Numbered from the stretch's first letter, positions 15,678 through 22,955 are shown. The stretch is 28,938 nucleotides of DNA from an uncultured Phenylobacterium sp. (GCA_945952175.1 CAMFHW010000002.1:1-28938), one strand, 5' to 3'. Numbers and translations: made by a program. The notes: generated from the letters alone by a model not told the origin.

Positions 15678-16088
15678 ATGACCACCAGACCCCCGGCCAC
15701 CCTTGTTGCGCCTGAGCGCCGCGAGAACTTTCTACCTAAACTCTTCGGCCTGCCGCTGATGATTGTCGGCGAGCACATGGTCTATTCGCTGATGGAGCGG
15801 CTGAGCCCGGCCGACTACGGCGGCGGCTCGTGGGACTTCTACGAGCGCAGCGGGGCGCCGCTGTTCATGGCGCCCACCTCCAAGCCGCGCTTCCGCATCG
15901 AGCCGGACATCACGATGTTCAGCGGCGAGGTGTCGGCCGAGGCGGCGGGGATCATCGTCACCCTCTTCGCCTTCTCGCACCTGTCGTTCCGCCATAGCTC
16001 CGATCGGCTCGCCGACGGCTATGAGCGACTCCACCGCTACGTGGCCGGGCACGCCGAATGCCCGGCGATCCTGCAGGCGATCGACTGA
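15678..16088 (+). CDS. ardB: ArdB/KlcA-family antirestriction protein
   Basis: This 136-residue protein matches the ArdB/KlcA family along its whole length. It starts with RRENFLPKLFGLPLMIVGEH, then has SPADYGGGSWDFYERSG with the GGxWDFYE signature, FMAPTSKPRFRI, and the C-terminal EAAGIIVTLFAFSHLSF helix followed by HAECPAILQAID. Family members block type I restriction enzymes in the recipient after conjugation, acting indirectly and without DNA mimicry. The sequence is full length and uninterrupted. A strong terminator follows. Its presence on a replicon with TraA and an oriT supports a role in early transfer. Confidence 0.95.
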   Translation: MTTRPPATLVAPERRENFLPKLFGLPLMIVGEHMVYSLMERLSPADYGGGSWDFYERSGAPLFMAPTSKPRFRIEPDITMFSGEVSAEAAGIIVTLFAFSHLSFRHSSDRLADGYERLHRYVAGHAECPAILQAID

Positions 16089-16097
16089 ACAAGCCCG

Positions 16098-16130
16098 AGC
16101 GCCCCGTTTCCGCGACGGGGCGCTTGTTGT
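16098..16130 (+). terminator. Intrinsic terminator after ardB
   Basis: A 10-bp stem (AGCGCCCCGT 16098-16107, loop TTCCGCG, ACGGGGCGCT 16115-16124) is followed by TGTTGT. It ends the cargo transcription unit. Confidence 0.85.
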
Positions 16131-16160
16131 GCTGCCGTAACCGAGGTGGGCGGGCCCGGG

Positions 16161-16222
16161 GCGGGAGGATGGAGGAAGGGACCGGCGGAGGGCGCTCATC
16201 CCGAGCTTTCGGAGGCCCTCCC
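16161..16222 (+). promoter_or_regulatory. Leader before gcrA, diverged family 1 copy
   Basis: It carries GGAGGAAGGGACCGG exactly as in copy F. Further on, a longer stem pairs GGAGGG with CCCTCC directly before ATG 16223, with the ribosome site CGGAGG on the loop side. The GCGAG hairpin is missing. Confidence 0.4.
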
Positions 16223-16723
16223 ATGACCAGCTGGTCCGAACCCCGCATCACCACCCTGCGCTCCCTCTGGCTCGACGGCCTGTCGGCGTCGCAGATCGCC
16301 AAGCAGCTTGGCGGCGTCACCCGCAACGCCGTCATCGGCAAGGTCCATCGCCTGGGCCTGAGCGGCCGGGGCGCCCCCTCGGCGCCGGGCCGCGCCCCGC
16401 GTATCAGCACGCCCAGGCCTGCCCGTCCTCGGCGGGCGGCCGGTCGCGCCGCCGCGCGCGTCATGGCGCCGCCGCGTCCGCCGGTGGCGGCGCCGGTCCC
16501 AGCGGCCGAAGGGCCCGGCCTGGTCACCGACATGGCGCGGCTCGGTGTCCACGCCTGCAAGTGGCCGATCGGCGACCCGAAGAGCCCGGAGTTCAGCTTC
16601 TGCGGTCGTCATGCCGACGGGCGCTACTGCGTCGCCCATGAGATCCAGGGCGTGCGGGCGGGAACCGCCTGGCGCGCCGACCGCGACCCAGTCGTCCGGC
16701 GCGCCCTGGCCGGCCTGATCTGA
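16223..16723 (+). CDS. gcrA: GcrA-family cell cycle regulator
   Basis: A 166-residue GcrA homologue. The N-terminal DNA-binding domain has LRSLWLDGLSASQIAKQLGG and VTRNAVIGKVHRLGLSGR, the hallmark of the family. A basic alanine- and proline-rich linker follows, then the C-terminal domain with HACKWPIGDPKSPEFSFCGR and GRYCVAHEI, which in chromosomal GcrA contacts RNA polymerase sigma70. In Caulobacter GcrA activates promoters carrying CcrM-methylated GANTC sites. The C-terminal WPIGDP and cysteine pattern is intact. A plasmid copy could tie plasmid gene expression to host methylation and cell cycle or interfere with the host regulator; this is inference. It starts at 16223 with CGGAGG upstream. 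Confidence 0.93.
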   Translation: MTSWSEPRITTLRSLWLDGLSASQIAKQLGGVTRNAVIGKVHRLGLSGRGAPSAPGRAPRISTPRPARPRRAAGRAAARVMAPPRPPVAAPVPAAEGPGLVTDMARLGVHACKWPIGDPKSPEFSFCGRHADGRYCVAHEIQGVRAGTAWRADRDPVVRRALAGLI

Positions 16724-16736
16724 GCGGGGTCGGGTC

Positions 16737-17285
16737 GTGCTCCCCTCCCCGCTCCTGCGCTATGCGCACGAAGAGTCCGTGGCGGCCGCGCCGCCGCCAC
16801 GGGTCCCCGGCAGCGGCATGATCGTCCCGCCGTTCAGCACGCTGGCGGCATGGCTGGTGGAGATCGACCGCCAGGGCGCGCTGATGCGGCCGCGCAGCCG
16901 TCTCTACGAGCGCTTCGACCGCACCGCCCGCACCCTCACGCCCGGGCGTATCCGCCGAACGGAGGACCCGGTCGCGATCGGCGAGCTGGTGCGCTGGCTG
17001 CGGGAGGCCCGCTATCCCGGCGGCCATAACTTGCATGGCCTGGACCGGGTGTGGTCGCGCGCCGAACTCGGCGTCCTGATCACCGAGGCGGTCAACCGCC
17101 AGCGCCAGCTGGCCATCGGCCGGGTGACGCCGCGGCCGAAGGGGCCGCCGTTGGATCCTCGGCGATTGCCGGACGAGCGGCTCGAGCACCTGATCCAGCA
17201 TCATCGCGATCTGCAGGTGGTGGAGGCGCTGCGCGCCGAGCGTCGGCGGCGGGAAAGCTTGCGAGGCGATCATGCGACCGCCTGA
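16737..17285 (+). CDS. Hypothetical protein, 182 aa
   Basis: I do not recognise it. The start is a GTG 13 bases after the gcrA stop with only a weak G-rich ribosome site. The protein has IVPPFSTLAAWLVEIDRQGAL, a basic middle (ARTLTPGRIRR), LVRWLREARYPGGHN and a C-terminal helix rich in R and E (DLQVVEALRAERRRR). It is basic and could bind nucleic acid. It overlaps the start of the DpdA-like gene by 14 bases, so it lies in the same operon and may assist the transglycosylase. Confidence 0.65.
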   Translation: MLPSPLLRYAHEESVAAAPPPRVPGSGMIVPPFSTLAAWLVEIDRQGALMRPRSRLYERFDRTARTLTPGRIRRTEDPVAIGELVRWLREARYPGGHNLHGLDRVWSRAELGVLITEAVNRQRQLAIGRVTPRPKGPPLDPRRLPDERLEHLIQHHRDLQVVEALRAERRRRESLRGDHATA

Positions 17286-18147
17286 CCGGTCTTATGCCCT
17301 GACGCGCGATGTGGATTTCCGCTTCTATGTGGGCGTCCACCATCCACGGCTGGCCTGGCCGCTGACCTTGCGCGGCTTTCGGGTGTGCCTCTCGGCCAAT
17401 GTGCTGAGGGACCGCGTCTGCGAGGTCCCCTTCCTCGGATGCGATGAGCCCTGGCTGTTGGATTCCGGTGCCTTCACCCAGGTCGCCCTGCAGGGCGGGT
17501 TCAGCCAGTCGCCGCAGGCCTATGCCGGCATGATCCGGCGATACGCCCGGACAGGATTGATCGCGGCGTCCACCCAGGACTTCATGTGCGAACGCCTGGC
17601 GCTGCGCGCCACGGGCCTGACGGTCGCCCAGCACCAGGCCCTGACCCTGGACCGGTTCGACGCCATTCGTGACGCCGGCACGGGCGGCGTCCATCTCTTG
17701 CCGGTGCTGCAGGGCCGCAGCCCTGACGGCTACCGTCGCCATCTTGAAGCCTACGGCGACCGCATTGGTCACGGCGCCTGGGTGGGCGTGGGGTCGCTCT
17801 GCAAGCGGCAGGGCGATCCTGCGGTGATCGCCGCCATCCTCGACGCCATCCTGCAAGACCGGCCGGACCTGCGCCTGCACGGGTTCGGCTGCAAGCGGAC
17901 CTCGCTGCTGGACGAGGCGGTGCGGAGCCGCCTGGCCACGGCCGACAGCATGGCCTGGTCCTATGCGGCCCGGTTCGAAGGTCGCGATCAGAACGCTTGG
18001 GACGAGGCCGGCCGGTTCGCGCTGGGCGTGGGCGGGTGTCCGGAGGCGGTGGAGCGGCTGGCCGCGCAGGCCGGCTGGCGTCGGGCGGTTGAAAGGGACG
18101 CAGCAGCGTCCCCAAGGCGGGCTGGGGCCGCCCTCTGGCTCCAGTGA
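17272..18147 (+). CDS. dpdA: DpdA-like 7-deazapurine DNA transglycosylase
   Basis: A 291-residue protein with the landmarks of the tRNA-guanine transglycosylase superfamily in the order seen in phage DpdA2-type proteins. LLDSGAFTQ (D64) matches the DSGGFQ motif, and STQDFMCERL (D103) matches the DEC region. LPVLQGR (145-149) matches VQGG, VGVGSLCKRQ (171-180) and HGFGCK (203-208) line the pocket, and ADSMAWSYAAR (D225) is in the place of the catalytic aspartate. The usual CxCxxC zinc site of tRNA enzymes is absent. Family members exchange guanine in DNA for preQ0 or a relative and protect DNA from restriction. No preQ0 synthesis genes are in the window, so the base would come from the host. 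It overlaps the upstream gene. Confidence 0.85.
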   Translation: MRPPDRSYALTRDVDFRFYVGVHHPRLAWPLTLRGFRVCLSANVLRDRVCEVPFLGCDEPWLLDSGAFTQVALQGGFSQSPQAYAGMIRRYARTGLIAASTQDFMCERLALRATGLTVAQHQALTLDRFDAIRDAGTGGVHLLPVLQGRSPDGYRRHLEAYGDRIGHGAWVGVGSLCKRQGDPAVIAAILDAILQDRPDLRLHGFGCKRTSLLDEAVRSRLATADSMAWSYAARFEGRDQNAWDEAGRFALGVGGCPEAVERLAAQAGWRRAVERDAAASPRRAGAALWLQ

Positions 18148-18163
18148 CCTCGCCACCAATCGT

Positions 18164-18209
18164 CGGCCCCCACAAGGGACGCTGGCGCTCAAAGCCCTTG
18201 TGGGGGCCG
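18164..18209 (+). repeat. Perfect 15-bp inverted repeat before DUF2493 gene
   Basis: The arms are CGGCCCCCACAAGGG 18164-18178 and its exact complement at 18195-18209, with a 16-base loop. A related sequence, CCCCACAAAGGGAC, follows close to the ATG at 18277 and holds the ribosome site. No T run is present, so it could be a terminator for the dpdA unit or an attenuator of the next gene. Confidence 0.65.
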
Positions 18210-18276
18210 CCGCTGGGCGGCGCGAGGCGGTCCCGAGCCGACGGGCTCGAACCCCACCCCACAAAGGGACTTTCCC

Positions 18277-19209
18277 ATGCAACTTTCCCTCTCTCCCCTC
18301 TCCTCTGATCGCCTGACGGCCTACGAGGCCCAGGCCCTGCAACTCGAGGACACTCGAACCCATCCGCCGGAGGCGGCGCTTCACCAGCTCGGCCATAGCC
18401 TCATGACCGAGCTGCTCGACATCGTCGGCGAGTCCGCCCTGGAGGACTACCATGTCCTGATCGGCGAGGCCCTGATCGGCGCTTTCCATTCCGTGTCCCA
18501 GCGCATCGAGCGCGACGCCGACAAGGCCCGCGACCAGCTGGGCGGCCTGGTGCGGGACTTCGACGGATCCGAGGTGCTCGACACCGAGATCCAGGACGTC
18601 ACCCGCAAGGCGCGCGCCGCCGACGTCGCCACCCTGGCGATGGAGATCGTCCGCGATGCGGCCGCCGACACCTACACCACCAACACCGGCGAGGTGTGGA
18701 GCCCGTGGAAGGGCTCGGTGAAGGGCACCCGCACCACGGCGGCCCAGATCGAGGCCCGCGACGCCATCCGGGCCCAAAAGGCCCGCAAACATGCCGCCAC
18801 GGACCCGGGGGCGAACATCGTCGGCTTCCGCGGTGCGCCGCAGGCCGATACGGCCGATGACGCCCATCGCATCTTCGATGCGTTGAACTGGGCCAAGGAC
18901 CAGTGGCCGGACATGGCGCTGGCCACCTCCGGGGCCAAGGGCGCCGAGAAGCTGGCGCTCAAGTGGGCCAAGCAGAAGGGCGTGCGGGTGGTGCTCGCCA
19001 AGGCCGATTTCGACCGGCATGGCCGGGCGGCCCCGTTCCGGGCCAATGACGAGATGCTCGAACTCGATCTGGTCTGCGTCCTGACCCTGTCCAATACCCT
19101 CAACCCGGAGCGTGGGTCGGAGCTCAAGCCCTTCGGGCCGGCGTTGAACCTGGCGCAGAAAGCGGCGGAACGCGGGTTGCGTCATCTTCCGGTCAAGGCG
19201 CGGGCCTGA
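18277..19209 (+). CDS. DUF2493 (SLOG-superfamily) protein
   Basis: A 310-residue protein. The N-terminal half is helical (about residues 30-140) and of unknown function. The C-terminal half carries the DUF2493/YspA-like SLOG domain: DMALATSGAKGAEKLALKWA near 215-232, GVRVVLAKADFDRHGRAAPF near 238-257 and RANDEML after it. SLOG domains bind nucleotides or nucleotide-derived signals. Such proteins are common on alphaproteobacterial plasmids near DNA-metabolism genes; their role is not established. AAGGGA upstream serves as ribosome site. A terminator follows. Confidence 0.88.
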   Translation: MQLSLSPLSSDRLTAYEAQALQLEDTRTHPPEAALHQLGHSLMTELLDIVGESALEDYHVLIGEALIGAFHSVSQRIERDADKARDQLGGLVRDFDGSEVLDTEIQDVTRKARAADVATLAMEIVRDAAADTYTTNTGEVWSPWKGSVKGTRTTAAQIEARDAIRAQKARKHAATDPGANIVGFRGAPQADTADDAHRIFDALNWAKDQWPDMALATSGAKGAEKLALKWAKQKGVRVVLAKADFDRHGRAAPFRANDEMLELDLVCVLTLSNTLNPERGSELKPFGPALNLAQKAAERGLRHLPVKARA

Positions 19210-19220
19210 GCCCCGCCGGT

Positions 19221-19250
19221 GCGGCGGCCGCAAGGTCGCCGCATCCTTTT
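19221..19250 (+). terminator. Intrinsic terminator after DUF2493 gene
   Basis: A 9-bp stem with one G-T pair (GCGGCGGCC, loop GCAA, GGTCGCCGC) is followed by ATCCTTTT, a fair T run. Confidence 0.8.
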
Positions 19251-19339
19251 GTCGGGATTCCGCGAAGGCTTTGGGAGCCGGCAGGTCATCACAGGCTCAC
19301 CGGGTCTCCAGGCGGACGATCGGGCGGGCTGAACGCGAT

Positions 19340-19549
19340 CTCTCAAGGCGAACCTGGGCCGGGGCCGTTCGGGCTCAAGGCGACCTCGCCAAAGGGCGAG
19401 GCGTCGGCGCCGGACCCTCCGGCCTTCCTTCGCTGCGCTCCGTGCAGGCCGGTTTCCAGCGCCGCCGACCCTGAGCCCGCACCTCTCCCCGTCCCGACCG
19501 GTCGCATGATCGCGGGATGAGCCCGCCGGTCGAGCGAAGGAGACCTCAG
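19340..19549 (+). promoter_or_regulatory. Structured leader, family 2 (copy A)
   Basis: The 210 bases before the small gene at 19550 align with those before ssb. Hairpin 1 is CCTCGCC/GGCGAGG at 19384-19401. Hairpin 2 pairs CCGGCCT 19419-19425 with AGGCCGG 19446-19452 and is followed by the conserved GGTTTCCAG. A shared TGATCGCGG and a GAAGGAGA ribosome site complete it. Confidence 0.55.
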
Positions 19550-19765
19550 ATGGCGAGCATGGCGATGGCGCAGGCGGTTCTGGAACACGCCAACCAATTC
19601 TACGACGTCGACAACTGGTATGTGGTGGCCGAGTGCTGGGACACCTGGGCGGTGCTCGAGGAGCTGGACCAGCACGAAGAGAAGACCAATATCCCCTTCA
19701 CCCTCGAGACGGCGGCGATCGCCCACTTCGGGGCGCTGATCGCAAAGCGGCGGACGGTCCACTGA
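19550..19765 (+). CDS. Small conserved-looking protein, 71 aa
   Basis: The protein begins MASMAMAQAVLEHANQFYD and contains DNWYVVAECWDTWAVLEELD. It is acidic and aromatic-rich, and probably a single small helical domain. I do not recognise it. The ATG at 19550 has GAAGGAGA upstream. It has the same leader as ssb, so it may be expressed with ssb in early transfer, as small plasmid proteins in leading regions often are; this is inference. Two hairpins follow the stop. Confidence 0.65.
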   Translation: MASMAMAQAVLEHANQFYDVDNWYVVAECWDTWAVLEELDQHEEKTNIPFTLETAAIAHFGALIAKRRTVH

Positions 19766-19771
19766 GTTATC

Positions 19772-19792
19772 GGGCGGCCATCGTGGCCGCCC
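19772..19792 (+). terminator. Hairpin after the 71-aa gene
   Basis: A perfect 9-bp stem (GGGCGGCCA, loop TCG, TGGCCGCCC) begins 7 bases after the stop. It is followed by TCCCCTCG rather than a T run. Confidence 0.55.
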
Positions 19793-19805
19793 TCCCCTCG
19801 CGGGA

Positions 19806-19835
19806 GAACGACGGGCGAACCTGAGCCCGTCGTTC
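19806..19835. terminator. Second hairpin after the 71-aa gene
   Basis: A perfect 11-bp stem (GAACGACGGGC with GCCCGTCGTTC, loop GAACCTGA) lies 13 bases after the first hairpin. Two strong stems in tandem suggest a double terminator. Confidence 0.5.
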
Positions 19836-20547
19836 CAGAACGGGCGTTGAACGCAAATGCGGATTTTACGCGGAGGGGCGGTTCGGCCGCAGCCCTAGGC
19901 GGTAGGCTGTTCGGTCCAGCGGGGGCAGGCCGCCGCCCGGCTTGCACACCGTCGGCCTTTTGCGGAGGCGGACGATGTGGTGTCTTCCCTGGGACTGGGC
20001 GGCCTTGAGCGCCTGCTGACATCGCGGCGTGCCCCCGAACCGTATTTAGCGTCGAGGACTCGCTTCGTCTTTTGCGTGATTTCGGCTCGCTGGCGAAGCG
20101 ACGCCCCGGCGAATCGGCTGGTCGGGCGTCTTATCCGTGGTGCGGGGTCTTATCGGGCCGGTCCAGGTCTAGGGCGCGGACCAGGTCATCGGCCACGAAC
20201 ACCTGTTCGTCCAGGCGCGACGGCCCCGGTTAAGTCGCTGTGGGCGGCGTCGTTGGCGATCACCTCGGAAACGAACAGGGCGCAGCTTCGGTCGGCGCGA
20301 GAGCCATCTCTGGTCAGCCGATCCTGGGCGCCAGCCTCCATAGGTTTAGGACCCACGTCCGCCCTGCCCGGCCGTTCATAGGTGGAGGATGGGGCAGATC
20401 TGCTTGGGCGGCGACATCGCCGTTGTAGGCGTCAGGCGATCCTGGGTCTGCGTTGTGAATCCTTGGGATCGGCCGTGGCGCGTCGTCTTGGGGGCCTTCC
20501 TGGGGATGGGGCCGTGGCCGGGGACGGTCCCGCGCGATCAATCACGT
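19836..20547. other. Long region without an intact gene
   Basis: About 710 bases with lower coding character than the surroundings. I find no convincing intact gene on either strand. The only coding-like stretch is the broken minus-strand frame at 20131-20341, listed separately. The last part leads into the family 2 leader of ssb. Confidence 0.5.
20131..20341 (-). pseudogene. Possible remnant of a small gene, frameshifted
   Basis: On the minus strand an ATG at 20341 opens a frame with CALFVSEVIANDAAHSDL. Near 20225-20240 the coding character switches to another frame with SRLDEQVFVADDLVRALDLD, which ends at a stop at 20131-20133. One base gained or lost between the two segments would join them into about 70 residues. 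Both halves look like real protein and neither is full on its own. There is no good ribosome site. This could also be chance in GC-rich DNA. Confidence 0.3.
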
Positions 20548-20758
20548 GAACCTAGGCCGGGTCGCTCAGGGTCGAAGCCGACCTCGCAAGCGAGGCGGCC
20601 GGGCCGGACCCTCCGGTCTTCGCGCTGCGCCGCTGCAGACCGGTTTCCAGCCCCGCCGGGCTTCGTCCCCTCGCTTATCCCCGACCTGGGCGGTCTCGTG
20701 ATCGCGGCAGGGACCGCGAGCCGCCCGGGCTCCTCCGGGCGGAAGACGGAGAAAGACG
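20548..20758 (+). promoter_or_regulatory. Structured leader, family 2 (copy B)
   Basis: This is the homologue of 19340-19549. Hairpin 1 is CCTCG, loop CAAG, CGAGG at 20582-20595. Hairpin 2 pairs CCGGTCT 20613-20619 with AGACCGG 20637-20643. The T-A pair here replaces a C-G pair in the other copy. The GGTTTCCAG and TGATCGCGG segments are shared. Confidence 0.55.
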
Positions 20759-21124
20759 ATGCTGAACCAAGTCCAACTGATCGGTTTCACGGGCGCCGAG
20801 CCGGAAATCCGCACCACCCAAGGCGGCAAGAAGGTCGCCACCCTGCGGGTCTGCACCAGCCGCTACACCAAGAAGAACGGCGAGCGGAAGGACTACCCGA
20901 CCTGGCACCAGGTGGAGATCTGGAACCAGGCCACGGTCAACTGGCTGGCGTCCAAGGGCCTCGCGAAGGGCGCCAAGGTCTACGTCCAGGGCGAGATCCG
21001 TCACGACCGCTACACCGATAACGAAGGCGTCGAGCGGTTCTTCTCCAAGGTGGTGATCGCCATGCCCGGCCACGAGCTGAAGTCGCTGGATCGGCCCGAG
21101 CAGAACCCCGCCGAAGATGAGTAG
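20759..21124 (+). CDS. ssb: Single-stranded DNA-binding protein
   Basis: A 121-residue SSB with an OB-fold. It begins MLNQVQLIGFTGAEPEIRTT, then has KVATLRVCTSRYTKKNGERK and TWHQVEIWNQ, and closes the fold with GAKVYVQGEIRHDRYTDNEG. The C-terminus is short and acidic (PAEDE) and lacks the usual DDDIPF tip, so contacts with host replication proteins may be reduced. Plasmid SSBs coat the incoming single strand after conjugation. GGAGAAAGACG before the ATG is the ribosome site. A strong terminator follows. Confidence 0.93.
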   Translation: MLNQVQLIGFTGAEPEIRTTQGGKKVATLRVCTSRYTKKNGERKDYPTWHQVEIWNQATVNWLASKGLAKGAKVYVQGEIRHDRYTDNEGVERFFSKVVIAMPGHELKSLDRPEQNPAEDE

Positions 21125-21129
21125 TCGCC

Positions 21130-21157
21130 AGCCCCGCCCGGTTCGCCGGGCGGGGCT
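21130..21157 (+). terminator. Intrinsic terminator after ssb
   Basis: A perfect 12-bp stem (AGCCCCGCCCGG, loop TTCG, complement) ends at 21157 and is followed by TCGCTTTCT. Confidence 0.9.
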
Positions 21158-21322
21158 TCGCTTTCTAGCGGCGGTTCGCCGGAGCCGCCTTGGCGTCTTT
21201 TGGCCTTCACCCTTCATTTTTTGAAAAACGCCCGCTGCGGTCAGCAGCGGGTTTCTAGATTCTATCTAATTCCTATTCGGGCCGGAGAACGGTTCGGTAA
21301 ATCATAGGGTTACTCAAATTCA

Positions 21323-21424
21323 CCTGACCCCTTGGGGGTGTCTGCCTGTCCTCCTGGGGGCTTCGTCCTGACCGTGTGGGGGCTCTATCCTGTCCTCTCG
21401 GGGGGTATCCTGACCGATTGGGGG
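21323..21424 (+). repeat. Iteron array of the replication origin
   Basis: Five direct repeats of 16 bases start at 21323, 21345, 21367, 21389 and 21409, with spacings of 22, 22, 22 and 20. Examples are CCTGACCCCTTGGGGG, CCTGACCGTGTGGGGG and CCTGACCGATTGGGGG. The consensus is CCTG(A/T)CC, four to five variable bases, then GGGGG. Decayed copies follow near 21432 and 21449. Iterons spaced at two helical turns before a Rep gene mark an iteron-controlled origin, to which Rep monomers bind. Confidence 0.88.
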
Positions 21425-21447
21425 ATGCATCCCTATCGCGCGCTTTA

Positions 21448-21478
21448 TCCTGACTTGTGATTTGATTCGAGGTCAGGA
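21448..21478. promoter_or_regulatory. Inverted operator at the rep promoter
   Basis: TCCTGAC at 21448-21454 is mirrored by GTCAGGA at 21472-21478, across an AT-richer spacer (TTGTGATTTGATTC). These are iteron half-sites in inverted order just before rep. In iteron plasmids such inverted repeats bind Rep dimers and repress rep. Confidence 0.6.
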
Positions 21479-21535
21479 ATCATCGGGCTCCTGATCTGGT
21501 GGAGCGGTGTTCTGAGCGACGCGGCGGATATTGCG

Positions 21536-22633
21536 GTGTTGGAGGACGGCGGCGAGTCGACGCCCGGCCGAGCCATGCGTGTCGCTCATGCCCTCGAGGC
21601 CCGAGCCGGGGACGAGTTCGCAAAGCCCGGCAATCTGGTCGAGGTCCGCTTCGTCAAGGGTCAATCCCTCAGCCTGACCGCGGCGCGCCTGCTGGCCTTG
21701 ATGATCCTCACCGCCGGCGGCGACGCTTGGGAGCCGGTGGCGCACCGGATGCGCAAGGCCGACATCCGGCGCGGCCACAAGGGCAACGAACGCATCAGCG
21801 ACATGCTCGAAGAACTGCATCGCACGCTCTTCGCGGTGGACGACCTCTCCTGGCGCGGTCGTAAGGCGACCAAGCGGTTCTCGCTGATCCAGTCGTCGCG
21901 CGAAGAGATCGAGGACGATGGGGCGGAGGCGGGCTGGATCGAGTGGGAATTCACGCCCGACGCGCGGCGACTGATCCGTGAATCCGAGACCTATGCGGTG
22001 CTCAATCGCCAGGCGGTGCTGGGGTTCCGTTCCAGTTATGCCTTGCGGCTCTACGAAATGGGAGCCCTGCGCCTCTACCGACGTCAGTCGGTATGGCGGG
22101 CGGACATGACCGCCATACGGGCCGCGTTCGGGATCGCGCCAGAACTCTACAAGGACTTCGCCCAGCTTCGCCGCAAGGTGCTCGAAAAGGCGAAGGCCGA
22201 GATCGACAACCTTGCCCATTTCACGGTCGAGTGGCGCGAGGTCCGCCGCGGGCGAACGGTCATCGAGATCGAGTTCACTTTTCATCCCAAGGCCACGCCA
22301 GCGCAGATTTCCACTGACGACGGCGCGCTCGCTGGCCGAGCAGCGATGACAACGGTCCCCTCCCCTACCCTTCCTGCGCCGAGATCAGTCGTCACGGGGG
22401 CGAAAAAGGCTGCTGATTCGACGCTTCGCTTTCCGGCCGGCAGTCTGCAGTACGGGGCTGAGCCATTCGGCGAGATCGCGCGGACCCATGGCGGCGGGTG
22501 GGCCCGTGACCTCATCGCCGACGCCTATCGCGAACAAATGGGCGGTCGTCTGGCCAACCTTACCGGCTCCAAGCTGGTGAAGTCCTGGACAGGCTTCTGT
22601 CAGGCCTTTGCAGCACGCCGAGGCCGCCCGTAG
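21536..22633 (+). CDS. Iteron-type replication initiator (Rep_3/RepB-like)
   Basis: A 365-residue initiator with two winged-helix domains. The first includes LVEVRFVKGQSLSLTAARLL and LALMILTAGGDAW. The second includes SSYALRLYEMGALRLYRRQ, MTAIRAAFGIAPELYKDFAQ and RKVLEKAKAEIDNLAHFTVE, the typical Rep_3 segment. A C-terminal extension with GAEPFGEIARTHGGGWARDL follows. The start is uncertain: GTG 21536 has a weak GGCGGA upstream, while ATG 21575 is 13 codons in. The frame is open back to 21461. The gene sits between five direct iterons upstream and two inverted ones downstream, which supports autoregulation and copy control by Rep. Confidence 0.88.
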   Translation: MLEDGGESTPGRAMRVAHALEARAGDEFAKPGNLVEVRFVKGQSLSLTAARLLALMILTAGGDAWEPVAHRMRKADIRRGHKGNERISDMLEELHRTLFAVDDLSWRGRKATKRFSLIQSSREEIEDDGAEAGWIEWEFTPDARRLIRESETYAVLNRQAVLGFRSSYALRLYEMGALRLYRRQSVWRADMTAIRAAFGIAPELYKDFAQLRRKVLEKAKAEIDNLAHFTVEWREVRRGRTVIEIEFTFHPKATPAQISTDDGALAGRAAMTTVPSPTLPAPRSVVTGAKKAADSTLRFPAGSLQYGAEPFGEIARTHGGGWARDLIADAYREQMGGRLANLTGSKLVKSWTGFCQAFAARRGRP

Positions 22634-22636
22634 CGG

Positions 22637-22658
22637 GAAATTGCACCGGTGCAATTTC
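22637..22658. repeat. parS-like palindrome, site 1
   Basis: A perfect 22-bp palindrome centred on ATTGCACCGGTGCAAT, beginning 4 bases after the rep stop. It is the longest of four copies around parA and parB. Confidence 0.75.
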
Positions 22659-22823
22659 GCCCCCGGCCCTTACTCCGATCCGACTACGCTTTGGGTTCCG
22701 GCCTGGTGGACCCCGCTGGCCTTCCTGCCCGCCCACATGGCGCTGCATAGGCGCCATTTGCTCGCCGCGACGCTACGACGCGTCATGCCGACCAGAGGAA
22801 TGACGGAAGGAATGTGCCGGCGA

Positions 22824-22839
22824 ATTGCACCGGTGCAAT
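22824..22839. repeat. parS-like palindrome, site 2
   Basis: An exact 16-bp copy of ATTGCACCGGTGCAAT in the rep-parA intergenic region. Confidence 0.75.
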
Positions 22840-22955
22840 CGGCTCGCGGCCCGGGGTGGCAGGACCCGCCTCACGGGTCGCCGAGCGCGTGTTGCGGCCT
22901 TGCCGTGCGACCACGATAGCGGCGAACCGCGACGGCGAGCAGGGGAGGGGGCTTT

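Noticed and set aside
17092..19233. A 713-codon minus-strand frame spanning three genes
   Set aside because: It crosses the dpdA and DUF2493 genes and the hairpin region, and has no recognisable motif.
20389..21021. A 210-codon plus-strand frame over the ssb leader and gene
   Set aside because: It overlaps the well-supported ssb gene in another frame, and its sequence has low-complexity RPG-rich character.
21323..21424. Regular 22-bp repeats as a CRISPR array
   Set aside because: The units are only 16 bases, the spacers are 4-6 bases and no cas genes are near. Position before a Rep gene fits iterons.
22608..22919. A 103-codon frame after rep
   Set aside because: It runs through two parS-like palindromes, has no ribosome site, and lies in a region better explained as centromere and origin sequence.
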